DNA from: Metaphire vulgaris
Taxonomy: Eukaryota; Annelida; Clitellata; Crassiclitellata; Megascolecidae
Assembly (NCBI GenBank): GCA_018105865.1
Contig: CM030870.1
Location: 5,442,120 to 5,506,119 of the forward strand
Length of the DNA: 64,000 bases
Reading direction: 5' to 3'
Below, one piece after another: positions 1 to 17,749 of the stretch (within the stretch, counting starts at the first letter, position 1; every line of letters begins with the position of its first letter). The translations under genes were made by a program, and so were the position numbers. The notes beneath the pieces were generated by a model. It was not told the DNA's origin. It saw only the letters and a list, made by a program, of their open reading frames with translations, and did no database searches.

Positions 1-2224
1 ACAATTAAGCGGGTTTCACTGTAATATGATTTCACATTTGACACACAGACGGTACAATCTTATATTGCAAACAATCTCAGGACTGAAATAATAAGTCTTG
101 AGCTCTGAAGAGATGGATTTTTTACTTGTTTGTGGCTGCCTTTGTCAGAAAATAACCAAGTTTTTCTTATCATCGCTGTGAAATTTATACATTGCATGAT
201 TCAGAATTATAAACAGCTTGTCTTTCATATTGATATTTTCTTAGCCATACCCAAACTTTCTGAAAAACCATCAAAATATTATGTGATTAAAACCTCAAAA
301 ACTAAAAAACTGTGATCCATCAATCCATCATAGTCTATTTCAGCTATGGAGGCTGCAAATCTCATTTTCATTGTCTGCTTTAGTGTTAAAGTTAAGAGAT
401 TTCAGATAGAAACAAAGCAAAGCAAAGCACTGCAGAAGATTTTCAGGACCAAACTCAGCAGTTTGACAAGAGCATATTTCATATATCTCAAAAGACAACA
501 CTTACCACAATCATATATATGCATTCGGTATGGGATAAACAACCGCAAAACCCTAATAAGTACAATTATCACTGTCCAATAGTGCTCCAAAAGTGAAACA
601 CTGTTCAAGTTCTATCATGTGTGAAAGATAATATGCTGTATACTACTCCCTCCCTCAAACAGTTCATTTTCACTTTTCTTTCCTATTTAACCATTGTCAT
701 TTAACCTTGTCATTGGCAACAGCATGTTTCAAATATAAATTAATTATTATTCTGTCTATAGTGATCATACAACAGTTTGATTATTATTATTATTATTATT
801 AAACTTATTATTATTAAACTGACAATTTCTTGTGCACCATATTATCATAGTGATAGACAGGGCACAATTTGTAGGGAGGGAAGGGGGGAATCTTCCTCCC
901 ACTGCTCAACTGCATCCCCCCTACTGCTACATACCCCCATCACTACATCCCCCACACTGTTACATTTTCCAACAACTACATCCCCCCCAAGCTCGTCATA
1001 TACCCCCACTGCTCCAGGTCACAAATCGCACCCTGGTGATAGAGGCTCATTTCTTGTATATTGCAAAAGTATTCGACATTTAGACAGTCTGTCCCATCAT
1101 AAAATCTTCGCAAAAGCACTCAAATGAAAACCAACACAAAACCAACTGTAGTGAATCCTGTACCGTGAATGTAAAGAGTGTATCATGCATGACCAGTCCT
1201 CAAGAATCAAACATAAAAATAAAAATCAAACATAAAATCAAGAATTCTCACAAACACCAAATAGACAGGGCGCGATTTGTAGGGAGGGAAGGGGGGAATT
1301 ATTATCACATACTTACCACAACACCAACACACACACACACCCTCACACACAATACAATTTAATTTACTAACACTGTGGACATTTAGATTCAAATCCGGAG
1401 CAACCATCGACTGATGCCAACTGCATTACTAAAATGCCGCTATAGAAGTTCACAAATAAAAAAATCTAGGATGCTCTCATTTTCAATGTAGAACAGAAAA
1501 AGTGATTGAAACAGAAGGAAATACATGACTAGTATGGGAGAACAGGCCAGCTTGCAAAATACAGAAACCATCTAAAACGTTGATATCTGGTATTCTGGTA
1601 GAACCTTTGACCTAAATGAAATAACATCATGCTCTTGTTTCTTTGTAGCTAATAGGTTCCTTTTGATTTGCTGGACAAGAACCAGCATCTAACCCCCTTA
1701 ACCACCCCCTCCCCCATACAGAAGGACAACCAACCACTCAACTAACAATAAACATATTTTGGCATAATGGCCATACCTGGTGGCCAAAAATTTGGACCAG
1801 GGAGTACCGGTAGTAGCCCAACAACACCCAACTGACAGCCATATGGAAAGATTTGCCAATGCTGCTGAACAGACTCAGAAAACTAAGCACAGTCAAGCAT
1901 TTAAAATTAATCAATTAAAAAAATCAACCAGAGCAGAGAGCATCTCACTCACCTTATCACTCACCTTACACACCCTAACGTACATGACAGTACAAAGACA
2001 GATAACACATAGCAGTATAATAATGTCTGTTAGCTTTCAATGGATGGCAGTGACAGACATTTTAAAGTCAATAAACACATGTATAAACACCTGTATGCCC
2101 TGCCTATCGCACTGCACTGCATGGTGCACTGCCTTGACAAGTTTGCACCTGTAAAAAATATCTGTGACATCTGTATGAAGTCATAATGCTCCACATAACT
2201 GAGCGAGTCGTCATAACCAGTTGA

Positions 2225-2408
2225 CAGTGGCGGTTCCACAGAGAGATCCCGGGGGCCCATGCCTCCCTATTGAGTGCCTAGTCCCCCAGTGGCCCCTGTT
2301 GGGACCCTATACTTAATACTACATACCTAACAACAAATGGTTCCCCCCCATGATTAGAAGTTGCCACCCCAACGGCCCCCACTCTGCCAAATCCTGGAGC
2401 CGCCACTG
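2225..2408 (+). mobile_element. hAT-like MITE, family B (CAGTGGCGGCTC ends)
   Basis: An element of about 184 bp whose ends are inverted copies of CAGTGGCGG(C/T)TCC and GGAGCCGCCACTG. Flanks ccagttga and ctggttga match at 6 of 8 bases, as expected of an old 8-bp target duplication. The interior has no ORF. Other copies in the window: 18731-18916, 19557-19735, 35229-35420, 39523-40031 (composite), 40058-40369, 60626-60809. Confidence 0.75.
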
Positions 2409-2803
2409 CTGGTTGACCATACAGCTCCAGAATTCAGTCATTGTCTCTTATACATCAAAAGTTATCTCGCCAAATCTTGCCTATTCTATATTTATATTCT
2501 CTACGATGTCATTTCAACAGTAAGACTACTAAATCTTTTACTTGGTCACGAACGAAAAGGCACCAGACTGTAAAAACGTCAAGCATAATATAATATTCTT
2601 GCTATTAACGCATAGAATTAGAATTCCTGCATTCTATCTGCACTGTCTCCATCAGGCTATGTGCTTTGGCTTATCACGCTCTCACACTGAAGACATAATT
2701 AGGTAGACATATATCTTCAACAACCTATGAACCCAGCAACATATCTGCCAAGCATTCAACTGGGACAAGGCAGCATTGGCAGAATGGCTCAGTCCTTGAA
2801 AAC

Positions 2804-2990
2804 CAGTGTTTATTCTAAGCCTTCTCTGGGGAGGGGAAAGCCCCCAAAGTTTCAAAATTCCCCCCAAAAATTTTATATGTTGGCTGGGGATGAAAATTTC
2901 CCCAAAAAAAAAAAAAGTGGAGACTCAGACCTTGCCCCCCCCCAAACATTTCAAAATCCCCCAATGTCAAGGTGGCTAGAATAAACACTG
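2804..2990. mobile_element. hAT-like MITE, family A (CAGTGTTTATTCTA ends)
   Basis: A 187-bp non-coding element beginning CAGTGTTTATTCTAAGCC and ending in the inverted complement GGCTAGAATAAACACTG. It is flanked on both sides by the 9-bp direct repeat cttgaaaac. Other copies: 17865-18047, 38308-38465, 61113-61294, and a variant at 48470-48664. Confidence 0.8.
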
Positions 2991-3465
2991 CTTGAAAACC
3001 ATGACTTCAAGGTTTTAAAAATGCACGCAGAAAACAAGCTTCTGGAATAAATTACCTTTTCGATGTTTGTGCAAACAGACCTTGATAACTGCAGAAGAAA
3101 TGCTGATGGGTCTATTTTTTGCATTCTTAAAACTAATGCAAATGACTGGTTGAGGTTATTATTGAGCCAAACATGACTATGTATATATGAAATGTTTACA
3201 CAATATTTCCATAACTACAGGACCATGCAGAGCTGAATAAAGACCCAGCCAGACGGGAAATCTACAGTCTCCTGTGTAAACTATTCTCTCAAGCACTTTG
3301 CTGTGAGTGCCACATGGGAATCAAGTATTTCTGCAGTAAACATTATTCTTACAAATAACAGAATAAAATAAAACAAATAGAGTGGTAATAACTCATTGGA
3401 CACAAAACATGACAACTAAGGAAAAGTTAAACAATGGAATCATAGATCAATGTCAAAATACAGAA

Positions 3466-3537
3466 TAACCGTGTATTTAACCGTAACTCAATGTAAAATG
3501 GACAGATATATCCAGGATCCCCAGTTAAGGGGTTAAT
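3466..3537 (-). mobile_element. Incomplete copy of the 80-bp TTAA-ended element
   Basis: It matches the 80-bp element at 13889-13968 over most of its length, including the internal ATATATCC block and the terminal cagttaaggggttaa. The other TTAACCCC terminus is missing. Confidence 0.75.
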
Positions 3538-3766
3538 AACTCTTGAGTAAACTATTTCATCAAGGTGCATCTTTGATTCCATTTACCAGAACCTTGAAAA
3601 ATAACACCTAATGATACAACTCTTTTAAAACTGTCTCATATTAATACTATAAATGGTTTATACAGACTCACAAGGCAATGACAAACTGCAAGTAATTTCA
3701 ATTCAGGTTAATGCAAAATGTAACACAATACCAGAAGTAGAATATTGCAATACAAAAAGCCTACAC

Positions 3767-3767
<1 letters not shown>

Positions 3768-3832
<65 letters not shown>

Positions 3833-3837
3833 TAGAC

Positions 3838-3900
<63 letters not shown>
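3768..3900. repeat. (GA)n followed by (GATA)n/(GACA)n microsatellite
   Basis: About 60 bp of pure GA dinucleotide passes directly into about 70 bp of GATA and GACA tetranucleotides. ORFs read through it are repeat artefacts. Confidence 0.97.
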
Positions 3901-3979
3901 AACATACCTCTTGAATGCAAACGATTCTCAGAGCCTGATTCTGTTTCTTTCGTATCGCTCAGCACATCACAGATTGGAT

Positions 3980-4119
3980 TCAATCTGGGAGAGAAAGTGG
4001 CGATAACTGGAGTGCCTCTTCCATCTCCTTCGATGTGACCGGCTGGTAAAAAGGGAAAACCATGTCCTTGCCATGTTCTGCATCGTAGTCAACATTGTCA
4101 TCATAAAAGGATGGTCATC

Positions 4120-4182
<63 letters not shown>

Positions 4183-4223
4183 GCCATTGCTGTCGCCGTC
4201 GTCGTCGTCATCATCATCATTAT

Positions 4224-4258
<35 letters not shown>

Positions 4259-4622
4259 CCACCACCACTACCAAATCATATTCTCCAGCATAATTTCTGT
4301 ACTAAAATCATTATTGGCATAACCATATCAACTTGAACCTCAGACCTTGGACCTCAGTTAACAACTTTATAGCACCACGCAGCAAGAGATAATAAATAAC
4401 AGGCAATCTTACAAAATTCTTGGTAATCATTTTATGTATTTCAATTCTGTAGGAAACTAGGAATAACAGTAAAAATGGCCTCTCACTTGAGTCCTCTGGC
4501 GGGGTGTGTCATTGACTATTGTGACACTGGAAGACATCGGTGTCCAGCTGGACTTTCGCGTCAACAGCTCAGAGTCGATGGGTTTTAGATCAGACCTGTA
4601 CAGAGATATCACCAAAAACAAG

Positions 4623-4659
<37 letters not shown>

Positions 4660-6333
4660 ATAATAATAATAATAATTATTATTATTTTTATTACATAATT
4701 GTCAATGTTTGTAAAGTTGTTCACAAAGTCAAGAATTGCAAGTGTAGAGCAAGTCAGAGGTTAACAACTTGCCCAAAGGTCGTTAGGGTCAGATTCGAAC
4801 CTGCTACTCTCCGGTTGCATGGCAAGAATTCTACCACTATTCCATAGGCACTAGTAATCATAAGGATGCTCAAATTAAAGAACAGATATACCGGTACACA
4901 ATTAAAATAAAAACAAAATAAACCCTTTGTTTGCTTCCAATTCCCTGCAGCCACATTGTGCAGTGTCAGCTTCTTCGTGCAATTCAAGCGAGGTCCGCAC
5001 TTCACCATCTACGTGCGTTGTATTAGCACAGGTCACTTCTTCGGGCTGAGCTACATCAATTTCCAGAGAAAAATCCTCTATTCTAATAGACTCTGCCATT
5101 GAGTTCGATGAAAAGTCATTTTTTTCATGAGTCTCATCATTATTGCTTTGAACAATGATGCTGGAATCTTTCTTAATTGAATCATCCACATCCTTTGTAT
5201 CCAATTTGAATGTACAATCATCATCATCATCACCAGTCATCCTGCCTGCGGGCTTTGGAACATCGTCAAACTTGCTGCTCGCATTGACTAAATTATTTGA
5301 AGATGAAATGATATCCGAATCATTCTTATATGAATCGGGCAATACATCCATATCCTTTGTATCCGATTTCAACATAGAATCATTACCAGTCATTATGTCT
5401 GTCGGCTTTGTGACATTGTTCAACAAGTTGTCGGCATCAACTGACAGTTTATTTGAAGACGCAATGTCGGTCACAACCTTCCTTTCCTGCAAAATCTTCG
5501 ACAACTGTTCGTTGACGATAACTGGTGAGGAAACGTTCGAGTTAAGCAGTCGTTTAACTTTTCCCTTCTCAAGTTGTTTTTCGAATGCAGACATTTTTCG
5601 TCTGCCTCCGAATTACTGTGATTAGAAGACTGAACTTCCCAATTGTCAAGATAGTGGCTGCGACGCTGTAACACCTCACTTAGTTCTTTGTTTGGTCCAT
5701 AATCTGTGGTCGGCTCAACTTTCAGCTTTCTGCGTAATGTAACCGAGGCTGGTAAATTCTCATCTGTAACGGAATTGACATTTTTCACATCTGCCTTAGT
5801 TTTCGTATCTGAAAAATTCTCCATTCCGTCACTTGATAAAAACTCATTCTGAGAAGGAGCAATCCTTTTCTATCACTAGTGCCTGTCTATGCCTGTTTGC
5901 TGACTAAGTCCCTCTTTGTCGGATCGTGAATTCTGTGGAAAACTTTCGGCTTCTAGTCCAGAGAAAGACGAACTTTCATGAAGCGAAATTTCTTTGGTCA
6001 GATGAGAAGCAGAAACGTCAACTTTCAAACGCCGATCATCAGAAACATCTTCTTTTACAGAAAAATCATCTAAATCATGTTTTTGTCATCAACTGTCCTT
6101 CTTTTGACTGTTTCTGAGTTACAAGTTTGAAGACCTGTTAAACAATGGCATTCGATATCATCGCAAACTATTTTGTCCAATGGTGCATTGGATATTGGGA
6201 CATCTTTCAATTCCTTTGTCGCATTGTGGCTTGACTGGTCTATACTTTCAACTTGCGTATCAGCCTCTGAAGACAACGGACTTCGTTGTCTTCTCTTTAT
6301 CCTCCGAACCGCGGCTTTTGCCAGCTGTTTCTC
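3980..6333 (-). CDS. Unrecognised acidic, Ser-rich protein (gene X), frame-broken
   Basis: I do not recognise the family. Minus-strand coding pieces: a long exon region from 6333 (acceptor ttttag) starting EKQLAKAAVRRIKRRQRS. A second region starts at 5848 behind a strong acceptor (ccttctcag), reads through MENFSDTK and ELSEVLQRRSHYLDNWE, and continues in another frame from 5594 as FEKQLEKGKVKRLLN to about 4902. Then an exon 4595-4487 (SDLKPIDSELLTRKSSW, donor gtgaga), and a terminal exon 4042-3980 reading VTSKEMEEALQLSPLSLPD then TGA, in phase with the previous exon. The middle is acidic and rich in Ser, Asn and Asp (TDIMTGNDS, DDDDD), so it is probably disordered. Two frame breaks sit at runs of five A (near 6085 and 5590), where one extra A restores the frame. 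The N-terminus and the link from the long exon to 4595 were not found. Sequencing error or recent pseudogene are both possible. Confidence 0.5.
4111..4265. repeat. (ATC)n microsatellite in an intron of gene X region
   Basis: About 150 bp of imperfect ATC trinucleotide repeat with GTC interruptions, between the last two proposed coding exons of gene X. Ile- and Val-rich ORFs through it are not genes. Confidence 0.95.
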
Positions 6334-6584
6334 CTAAAACGTTAAGACAAAGGTGAATTCAATGTCATGTCTGCTAAACGGTCAAAATTGCGGCCAATTA
6401 TGAAAAAACCTGTAAACAATGAACTTGGGTAGACTAAAACGTAACAGGTCAACCTATAAGAACTATTCAGTAAACAAAATACACACAAACACACACAAAA
6501 AACATAATACATCATATGTTATCCAGGTTATTACCTACAATAATGGACCATGTCACCAAAGACATTACGATGAAATAAACATTG

Positions 6585-6640
<56 letters not shown>

Positions 6641-7092
6641 TTATCTAAACACACTGCTTATGTACCAATGTTCATCTAACTTATAAATACCAAGAAAAAA
6701 AACAATTTCTACTTTAGATCAACTTTAAAATTATGTTGTATAAGCATTTTGCAAATTTCATTATGAATATTTGTGCCAATGACAACAGTTTAAAAACACC
6801 ACCAAAAGATGTCGCTTGTAAAATTCAATTCAATGTAAACTAATTAATTAACTGCTGGTCTGGTTGTATACTGATCCATCGAAAATCAAATAAGCTGACA
6901 AAATGAGTTACTGATAGTATTTCAGAACGAATGTCTATGTTCTCAGACATGTCCTCGGTCAAAGCTACATAAACTGATTTAAGATAGAGTCATGTGACAG
7001 GTTTGACACAGCGTGAAACTGAATCTTTAGTTCTAATAATTACAAAGAAACCATATCAGGTTCTATGATAAGTTGCTCGACATTTCAGCATA

Positions 7093-7172
7093 TTAACCCC
7101 TTAATTGGGGATCCCGGATATATCCGTCCATTTTATATTGAGTTACAGTTAAATACACGGTTAAGGGGTTAA
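7093..7172. mobile_element. 80-bp TTAA-ended palindromic-terminus element
   Basis: Exactly 80 bp from TTAACCCCTTAA to TTAAGGGGTTAA, so the ends are inverted repeats carrying TTAA. The interior has gatatatccgtcc and a degenerate cagttaaatacacgg. Copies at 11943-12022, 13889-13968 and 40851-40930 have the same 80-bp length. TTAA ends resemble piggyBac or Kolobok targets, but the superfamily is inferred. Confidence 0.85.
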
Positions 7173-9611
7173 GCTAACATGATATTTTAGGCATTACAAT
7201 GCTACTGAAGGACCCTGTGTGAGAAATCGTAGAATTTTCAAATTTTAAACTGGAGAATTTAAGAAGAAATGACTGGGTCTTAGCTCCTGCTATAAGTAAT
7301 GGTTTTTAGAAATAACAGAGCACAACTCTTGAAGCAATCAGACGACAAAATATGCAAATATCAACAAATGAGCAACATAATCCAAACAGTAATTTATATC
7401 TCTATAATAAATATAAAAATTAGTTGCTGAACTATTTCTAGGAGGACAAACTCAATACAACAAGGTTACATCATATAACATCGAAATCTGTGATGCTTAC
7501 TATATCCATCTGGATCCAATGTATCTAAATGTCCAATCAAACAGTCAAGTTTTCCACTGCACTGTCAACCTCCTGCTCACAAAACATAATGACAGCATAA
7601 TATATGTAAAATTGTAAACACAATAAGGTTAAGATCTTGATACTATTACATTCCAGACTCCATTATACAAACATTTAACTTACTGGTAATGACACAACAC
7701 CAAGATTTTAATTCAAATCTGATCTGATATAGATATGATAGGCAACCTCTGATGTTTATACATCACAGGTTGCCTATCTGCCTAAGATCACAAGTCCACA
7801 AAGTACAAAGAGCATGCATAACCATTTGGTTTCTCAATTGTCTTAAAACAAACAAAACTACCGGGTATAGTACATTTCATATTGTCACAAAAATGTCACA
7901 ATTACCTGTAAGTCAGCTAAGCCTCTTACACTGCAGTAAAATCAATCAAACAGATTTCTTCTAAGTCTTTATTCAGTCTCAAACTACACACAAATAGTCC
8001 TTGTAAAAATTAAAATATCCTCTTCTGGTAAAATTCTTCTTTAACAAACTTCTCCTTTAGCTCTAAAAGCTTTAATCTAACTATGCCTTTTGACTGCGTA
8101 AAATGAACCAAGAGCCCTTCAGACGTTCAATTGAATTCTAAAGGCTTAAAGCATTCAGCTGAAACCAGCTCTCAGGGTGTGTACTTGACTCTCAACAATA
8201 TGACATGACCAATGCAGAGCCTAATAAATGTATCACAGGCTCTAGCTGTCACTCTAAAATCAGTCAGCAATTGAATCATGTCACATAATACTGTATGGCT
8301 GGCTGAAATAAACCTGTTCACAAAGGACACTGACCCACACACACCCACACGCACACACACACTCATTCAGATCAACTACCATACATTAACAACAAACTAT
8401 GAAAAAGCACTGCAGGAAACTGTCAACTAAACCACGCATCTAAAATGAATCACACAATGCCACTTAGTAATGTTGCTACATTTATTTAATAAATTAGAAT
8501 AACATATACTATCAACTAAAGCATAAAATTAACAATTAAAACTTTCTCCTATAGATTCTAACTAAATCATAAAAAATGTCATATAATATTAACAAAGTTT
8601 CTATAAGGTAAAAATTACACATAGAAAATGTTGTCATGTTATCTTAGTAAACAATTGTAATCAAGAATAAGTCAAGATGATCAAACAGTAATCACAATCA
8701 AATATATAATATCTAATCAAATCTAATAATCGACTTCTATAGCGTCACTTTGTAATGCATACATGCAATAAGACAATGGAACACTAAATAACAAACGTAC
8801 AAGATCCAAGTCAAAATCCAGAATATCAGGCCACATCACAGAATTACAGACATATTGGCTGGAATCTAAAGTTGGCCAATACCACACTTTAAAGAGATGA
8901 ACAATGAAGTTCTGTGGCTAATTGATGCACTGACCTTTGCCCAGCCGATAACCCATCTTGCCTATAGCTATTTCAAGAAAGATTAAGCGCATAAGAATAA
9001 GTAGCTACTACTGTACTACTACCAATGCGCTATATAAATTTACGAGATGTTACTTAATTGCATCACATAGATTTAGCATTTTGGTTTATTTTATAAACAC
9101 CTCAGTAATTATAAAATCAATCACTGTTAGGCTAATCAGCGTTAACACACGTCTTTACTTCACAGAATTTTAAGAGAAAAGTAAATAGTAAATATGAGCT
9201 TATAATCCTAGGTATTATTTCACCCACTGCGTAACAATTATATTTGAACTTAGTGGCCAGTCACTATGTTAGTGGCAAAATAAATCTCTTGTTACAAATA
9301 CATTACACTGACTATATTTATCCTATCAATTCACCTGAGTTGTAATTCATAAAAAGCGCAGACTTTTCGATTTTATAAAATTTTCGTCTAAAACTTTAAT
9401 AAAACTATTTTATTTTCGTATTTAAGCAATAGATTTGTTGATTTTGATCATTCACGCCTTCGAATTCATCTCTACGCAAACTTTGATCGACCCAAATAAA
9501 ATCTTGAGCATTCGGTTGGCTGACGAGTCAGAAATTCGATGTTTTGATTGGCTAATAAGTCAACCATAAAGAAGAGCTCAGTTCATTGATTGGCTGTTAT
9601 ATATGTACCAG

Positions 9612-9645
9612 CCATTGACATCTATAAATTTATAGATGTCAATGG
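9612..9645. repeat. 34-bp perfect palindrome
   Basis: Two 17-base arms starting ccattgacatctataaa meet with no spacer and are exact reverse complements. The palindrome lies about 1 kb upstream of the CAPSL start in an AT-rich block that also holds smaller ATCTATATATAGAT symmetry. Confidence 0.95.
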
Positions 9646-10674
9646 TACCAGCGCTATCTATATATAGATATTTGCACGCAAGGGACCACGACGTAGCTCT
9701 CAAAATCTATTTAGCGATGATTTATTATTATGTTATAACCGGTAGTCCCGGTACTCGTACAAGTGGTGGAATATAGTTGTTTTTATATGGGTAATATGCC
9801 TATCTAAGATTGTAGCTTTGGGAGTATGCGGCATTTAAAAGTTTGCCAAAGATGTAACCCGTATATTCGAAAGATGCTGGAAATCTTTTGAAATTGGCCT
9901 AGGAGAGACCCCCTAAATACTGAAGCTCACGTATCCCAACTATCGGAAACCGGTTATTCTCACATTCGAGATCTACGCAGCCTTCGTCCCTACCTTGATA
10001 TTAAAACTGTTTCCACGATTTCCGCTTCAATATTTCACTCTAAGTGAGACTACTGCAACTCTCAGTGGTTTTCACACAGGCTTACTTAGCCTCCTAAACC
10101 ACTTAAAATCGCATTATTATAACTCACTGTTTCACAATCTTCCATAAACTTCCATATGTAAACTACAATCGATTAAAAATGCCTGAGCTCGCGCAGTTAC
10201 CAAATCACCTAAATTCTGCACATTGCACCTCTGCTCAAATCTCTACACTGGCTGAAACCAGGAGATAAGGAGAAATAAGGAGCTATCTTGATGCTGCTAA
10301 TGTAAGCGCTATAGAATTAGCGAGATTTTACTTACTTGCCTACTGAAACGTATCATCTGATTATTAAATTATGATTATGAGTCTGCTATGCTTGTGGGTT
10401 GGGGGTGAGGGGGTAGTAGCGTGGGCCCCACTACTGCCACTATACCTCTGGTCGTGCCACCTCTGGAGTCTGGACCTCCATGGTGCCACCATCCTTGCGT
10501 CAGACTGGGATCCCTATTCCCTAGTGCCCACGTGCTTAGCATAATCTGTTGCACTGTGTACTGTGGCTACGCTGTGTGCGTCCGTAGACTGCTAACAGGA
10601 TCTGTTCTGAATTTCTGATCTATTCCATTCTGGTCTCGAATATTGTGGGACAGTCTGCATTTTCGACCCTTCAA

Positions 10675-15412
<4,738 letters not shown>

Positions 15413-17749
15413 AGGAGCTCGGCAGTGGATTGCTGTCATGTGACATTGTGGCGTGTTTTTGCTACGTAGATGTTAATGTTATATTTCTTTGATGTTATTT
15501 CTTGCTGTGAAAGTTAGACAGGTGCAAGATTGACTTACGATCTTATGCTATGCCGTGGGCGCCCACAGAAATTTTTCCAGTAGGGGGCAAAACATAATGG
15601 TCATGGCTATGCCACAGAAATTTTTCCAAGAGGGGGCAAAACACATCTCAACACAATGGTCACGGTTAATATTTTAGCAAGGTTTTCAAATTTCAATGGG
15701 AAATATCGGCATTTTTATTTTCCAGGAGGGGGCAAGTTCCTCCTCTTGCCCCAGTGTGCGGGCGCCCATGTGCTATGCTGTTGTTCATTCCTGTTAAATG
15801 TTAAGCCTTTTAGAGCATTTACATTCTGAATTAGAATCTTATGTTTCTGTTTGTTTCATAATGTTCATGCTTTTTCTGTTATTATGCTAAGTATACAGAG
15901 AATACAAGTTTCTGTATATTTTAAAATGAATATTCATCACTTGATGTATTCATTAATTCATTAGCGGTTTTGAGCAGGGTGAACTGTGAAAATTGACCTC
16001 CAAATGTTTTTTATAATCTTTTTATTCTTCTGAGTGGTGCTTTACATGTTAATTTATATGCTAAATGCACTAGTTAATTATGTGCACTAGTTGTACTGTG
16101 CACACTCATTATTGTACATCTGTCCCAAAATACTATACTCTAATGTTGGTATATATTTGTTTACGATAAAATGGCTCCCACATGAAATTTGAAACGTGCA
16201 TCTTGGTTGAAGTTTGTACTCAACAAATAAATTCTGTGAAGGACCTATATTACTCATGGTCATTGGTTGGAATAATAGTATTTGTTCTGATGGACTTCTT
16301 GTAGCCCTATTCTAATGTTGTTATTGGGTTGCTTGAAATACTTACAGTTATGCATTGTCCGAATGTTGGCTTTGTTTCAGAATTTTACATGATGTTGTAA
16401 TTATAAGGTTTTGCTTCATATAGAAAGATAGTAGAAAAAATTGTGATGCATTACACAGTATTACTAAATGTGTGACATATTTGGAATTGACTGTTTTTAG
16501 CTTGACATAACATTGCACATCGCTGCTGCATTTATTATTATCACTGATAATTAATTTGACAAGATTGCTTTTAAATTGTCACTATTCAAATTTGGATGAT
16601 TCTATCAAATACTTTGATTCTGATTTCACCCAGGGCAGTATGTTGACCACAGTGCAATATATTCCTTAATATTTGACTATCATCTCTCTTTAAGATATGT
16701 TGCTTTACATTCCAGTTTTATTTTGGTGACAGCGGTGTTTTGTTGATTTCAAATTAGCATTTAAACGAAAGATGCAATAAAGTTGCATTGTTAGACGCTA
16801 TACAACAGGAGTGTCACCAAATCAAATCTAATCGGTGATTGTATTTTTATCTGTGGAGACTTTATCTGTGGAGACTTTTCAACCACTCTCACTTCAAAGT
16901 CTTTTACCTCCATTGATTGCTATCTCATTCACACCTTGTTGTTGAATACCAGTTGGACCTACCTTGTAGCATATAAATGATTTTACAATGTTACAAGTGT
17001 GTAGCAGTTGTTATATGTTCTACCTATTTAGTAGGAGAAATGCTAAAATATACAACATAAAATATATAAGTTTTGTAACTTTTTTACGTGTTTAAGCCAG
17101 TGGCATCTACCAGTAGTTGGATTAAGGGTTGATCTCACATGAAGTCATAGATAGGGGGGTTGGTTGTAATAAAAACTGATTCTAATTTTGTGGGTTCTCT
17201 CCTTTGAAATGTGGGAAGGGCATGGACAAAAGTTCCAGTGTATAGAATCTCATTTTGATGCTAGATAAAAGAAAGTCTAAGAGTTTAGATTATATATTAT
17301 TTGCTTGAATGCTGTTTCCTGAAACCTTTTTGCATGTTTTTGCTTCATTAGTAAATTGTTCACCTTATCTTCTTTTGCTTCTGTCTTACATTAAATATGT
17401 TTGAAGGTAGGCTTGCTCATTTGTTGCTTAAGAATGATAGAGCTACAGAAAAATAACAGTGCCAGGAATTTAAACTCTGGGCTGATCAGCAAATTTTGGG
17501 AGGGGCTGAGTGGAGTTAGGTGTGGAGAATGACCTACGGCTGTGACATCATTGCAAATTTGTGTCAAGGGGAAAGTGGTGATGAACTTTTCAGAAATTTG
17601 TGAGCCTGGCATGCTCCCCAATATCTCAACAGTTTTGCTCAAATCTCATGACCAGTCCAGCCAGAATATGGGTAGCTCTCCCCCGTGGCTACGCCAACGA
17701 CAGTGGTATAATCTGTGAATGAAAAGGAACTCTAGGCGTGTATGTCAAT

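Larger units (their letters stand above)
1..3979. other. Gene-free repeat-rich stretch
   Basis: I see no supportable exon here. It is AT-rich DNA holding a short C-rich repeat unit around 850-1040 that recurs at 1262-1305 and, inverted, around 46240-46420 (shared phrase 'gacagggcgcgatttgtag'). It also holds two hAT-like MITEs (2225-2408 and 2804-2990), an incomplete copy of the TTAA-ended element (3466-3537) and GA/GATA microsatellites. Since gene X ends at 3980 on the minus strand, its 3' untranslated region should lie near 3.5-3.98 kb. Confidence 0.6.
6334..10674. other. Gene-free stretch between gene X and CAPSL
   Basis: No exon is recognised, though upstream exons of gene X (minus) are expected here. 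Contents: a (CA)n tract at about 6586-6639, the TTAA-ended element at 7093-7172, a SINE-like unit around 8955-9060 ending in gcgctatataaat and shared with 12627-12680 and 59260-59350, a 34-bp perfect palindrome at 9612-9645, and a tail fragment of the tRNA-derived SINE around 10065-10120. Confidence 0.6.
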
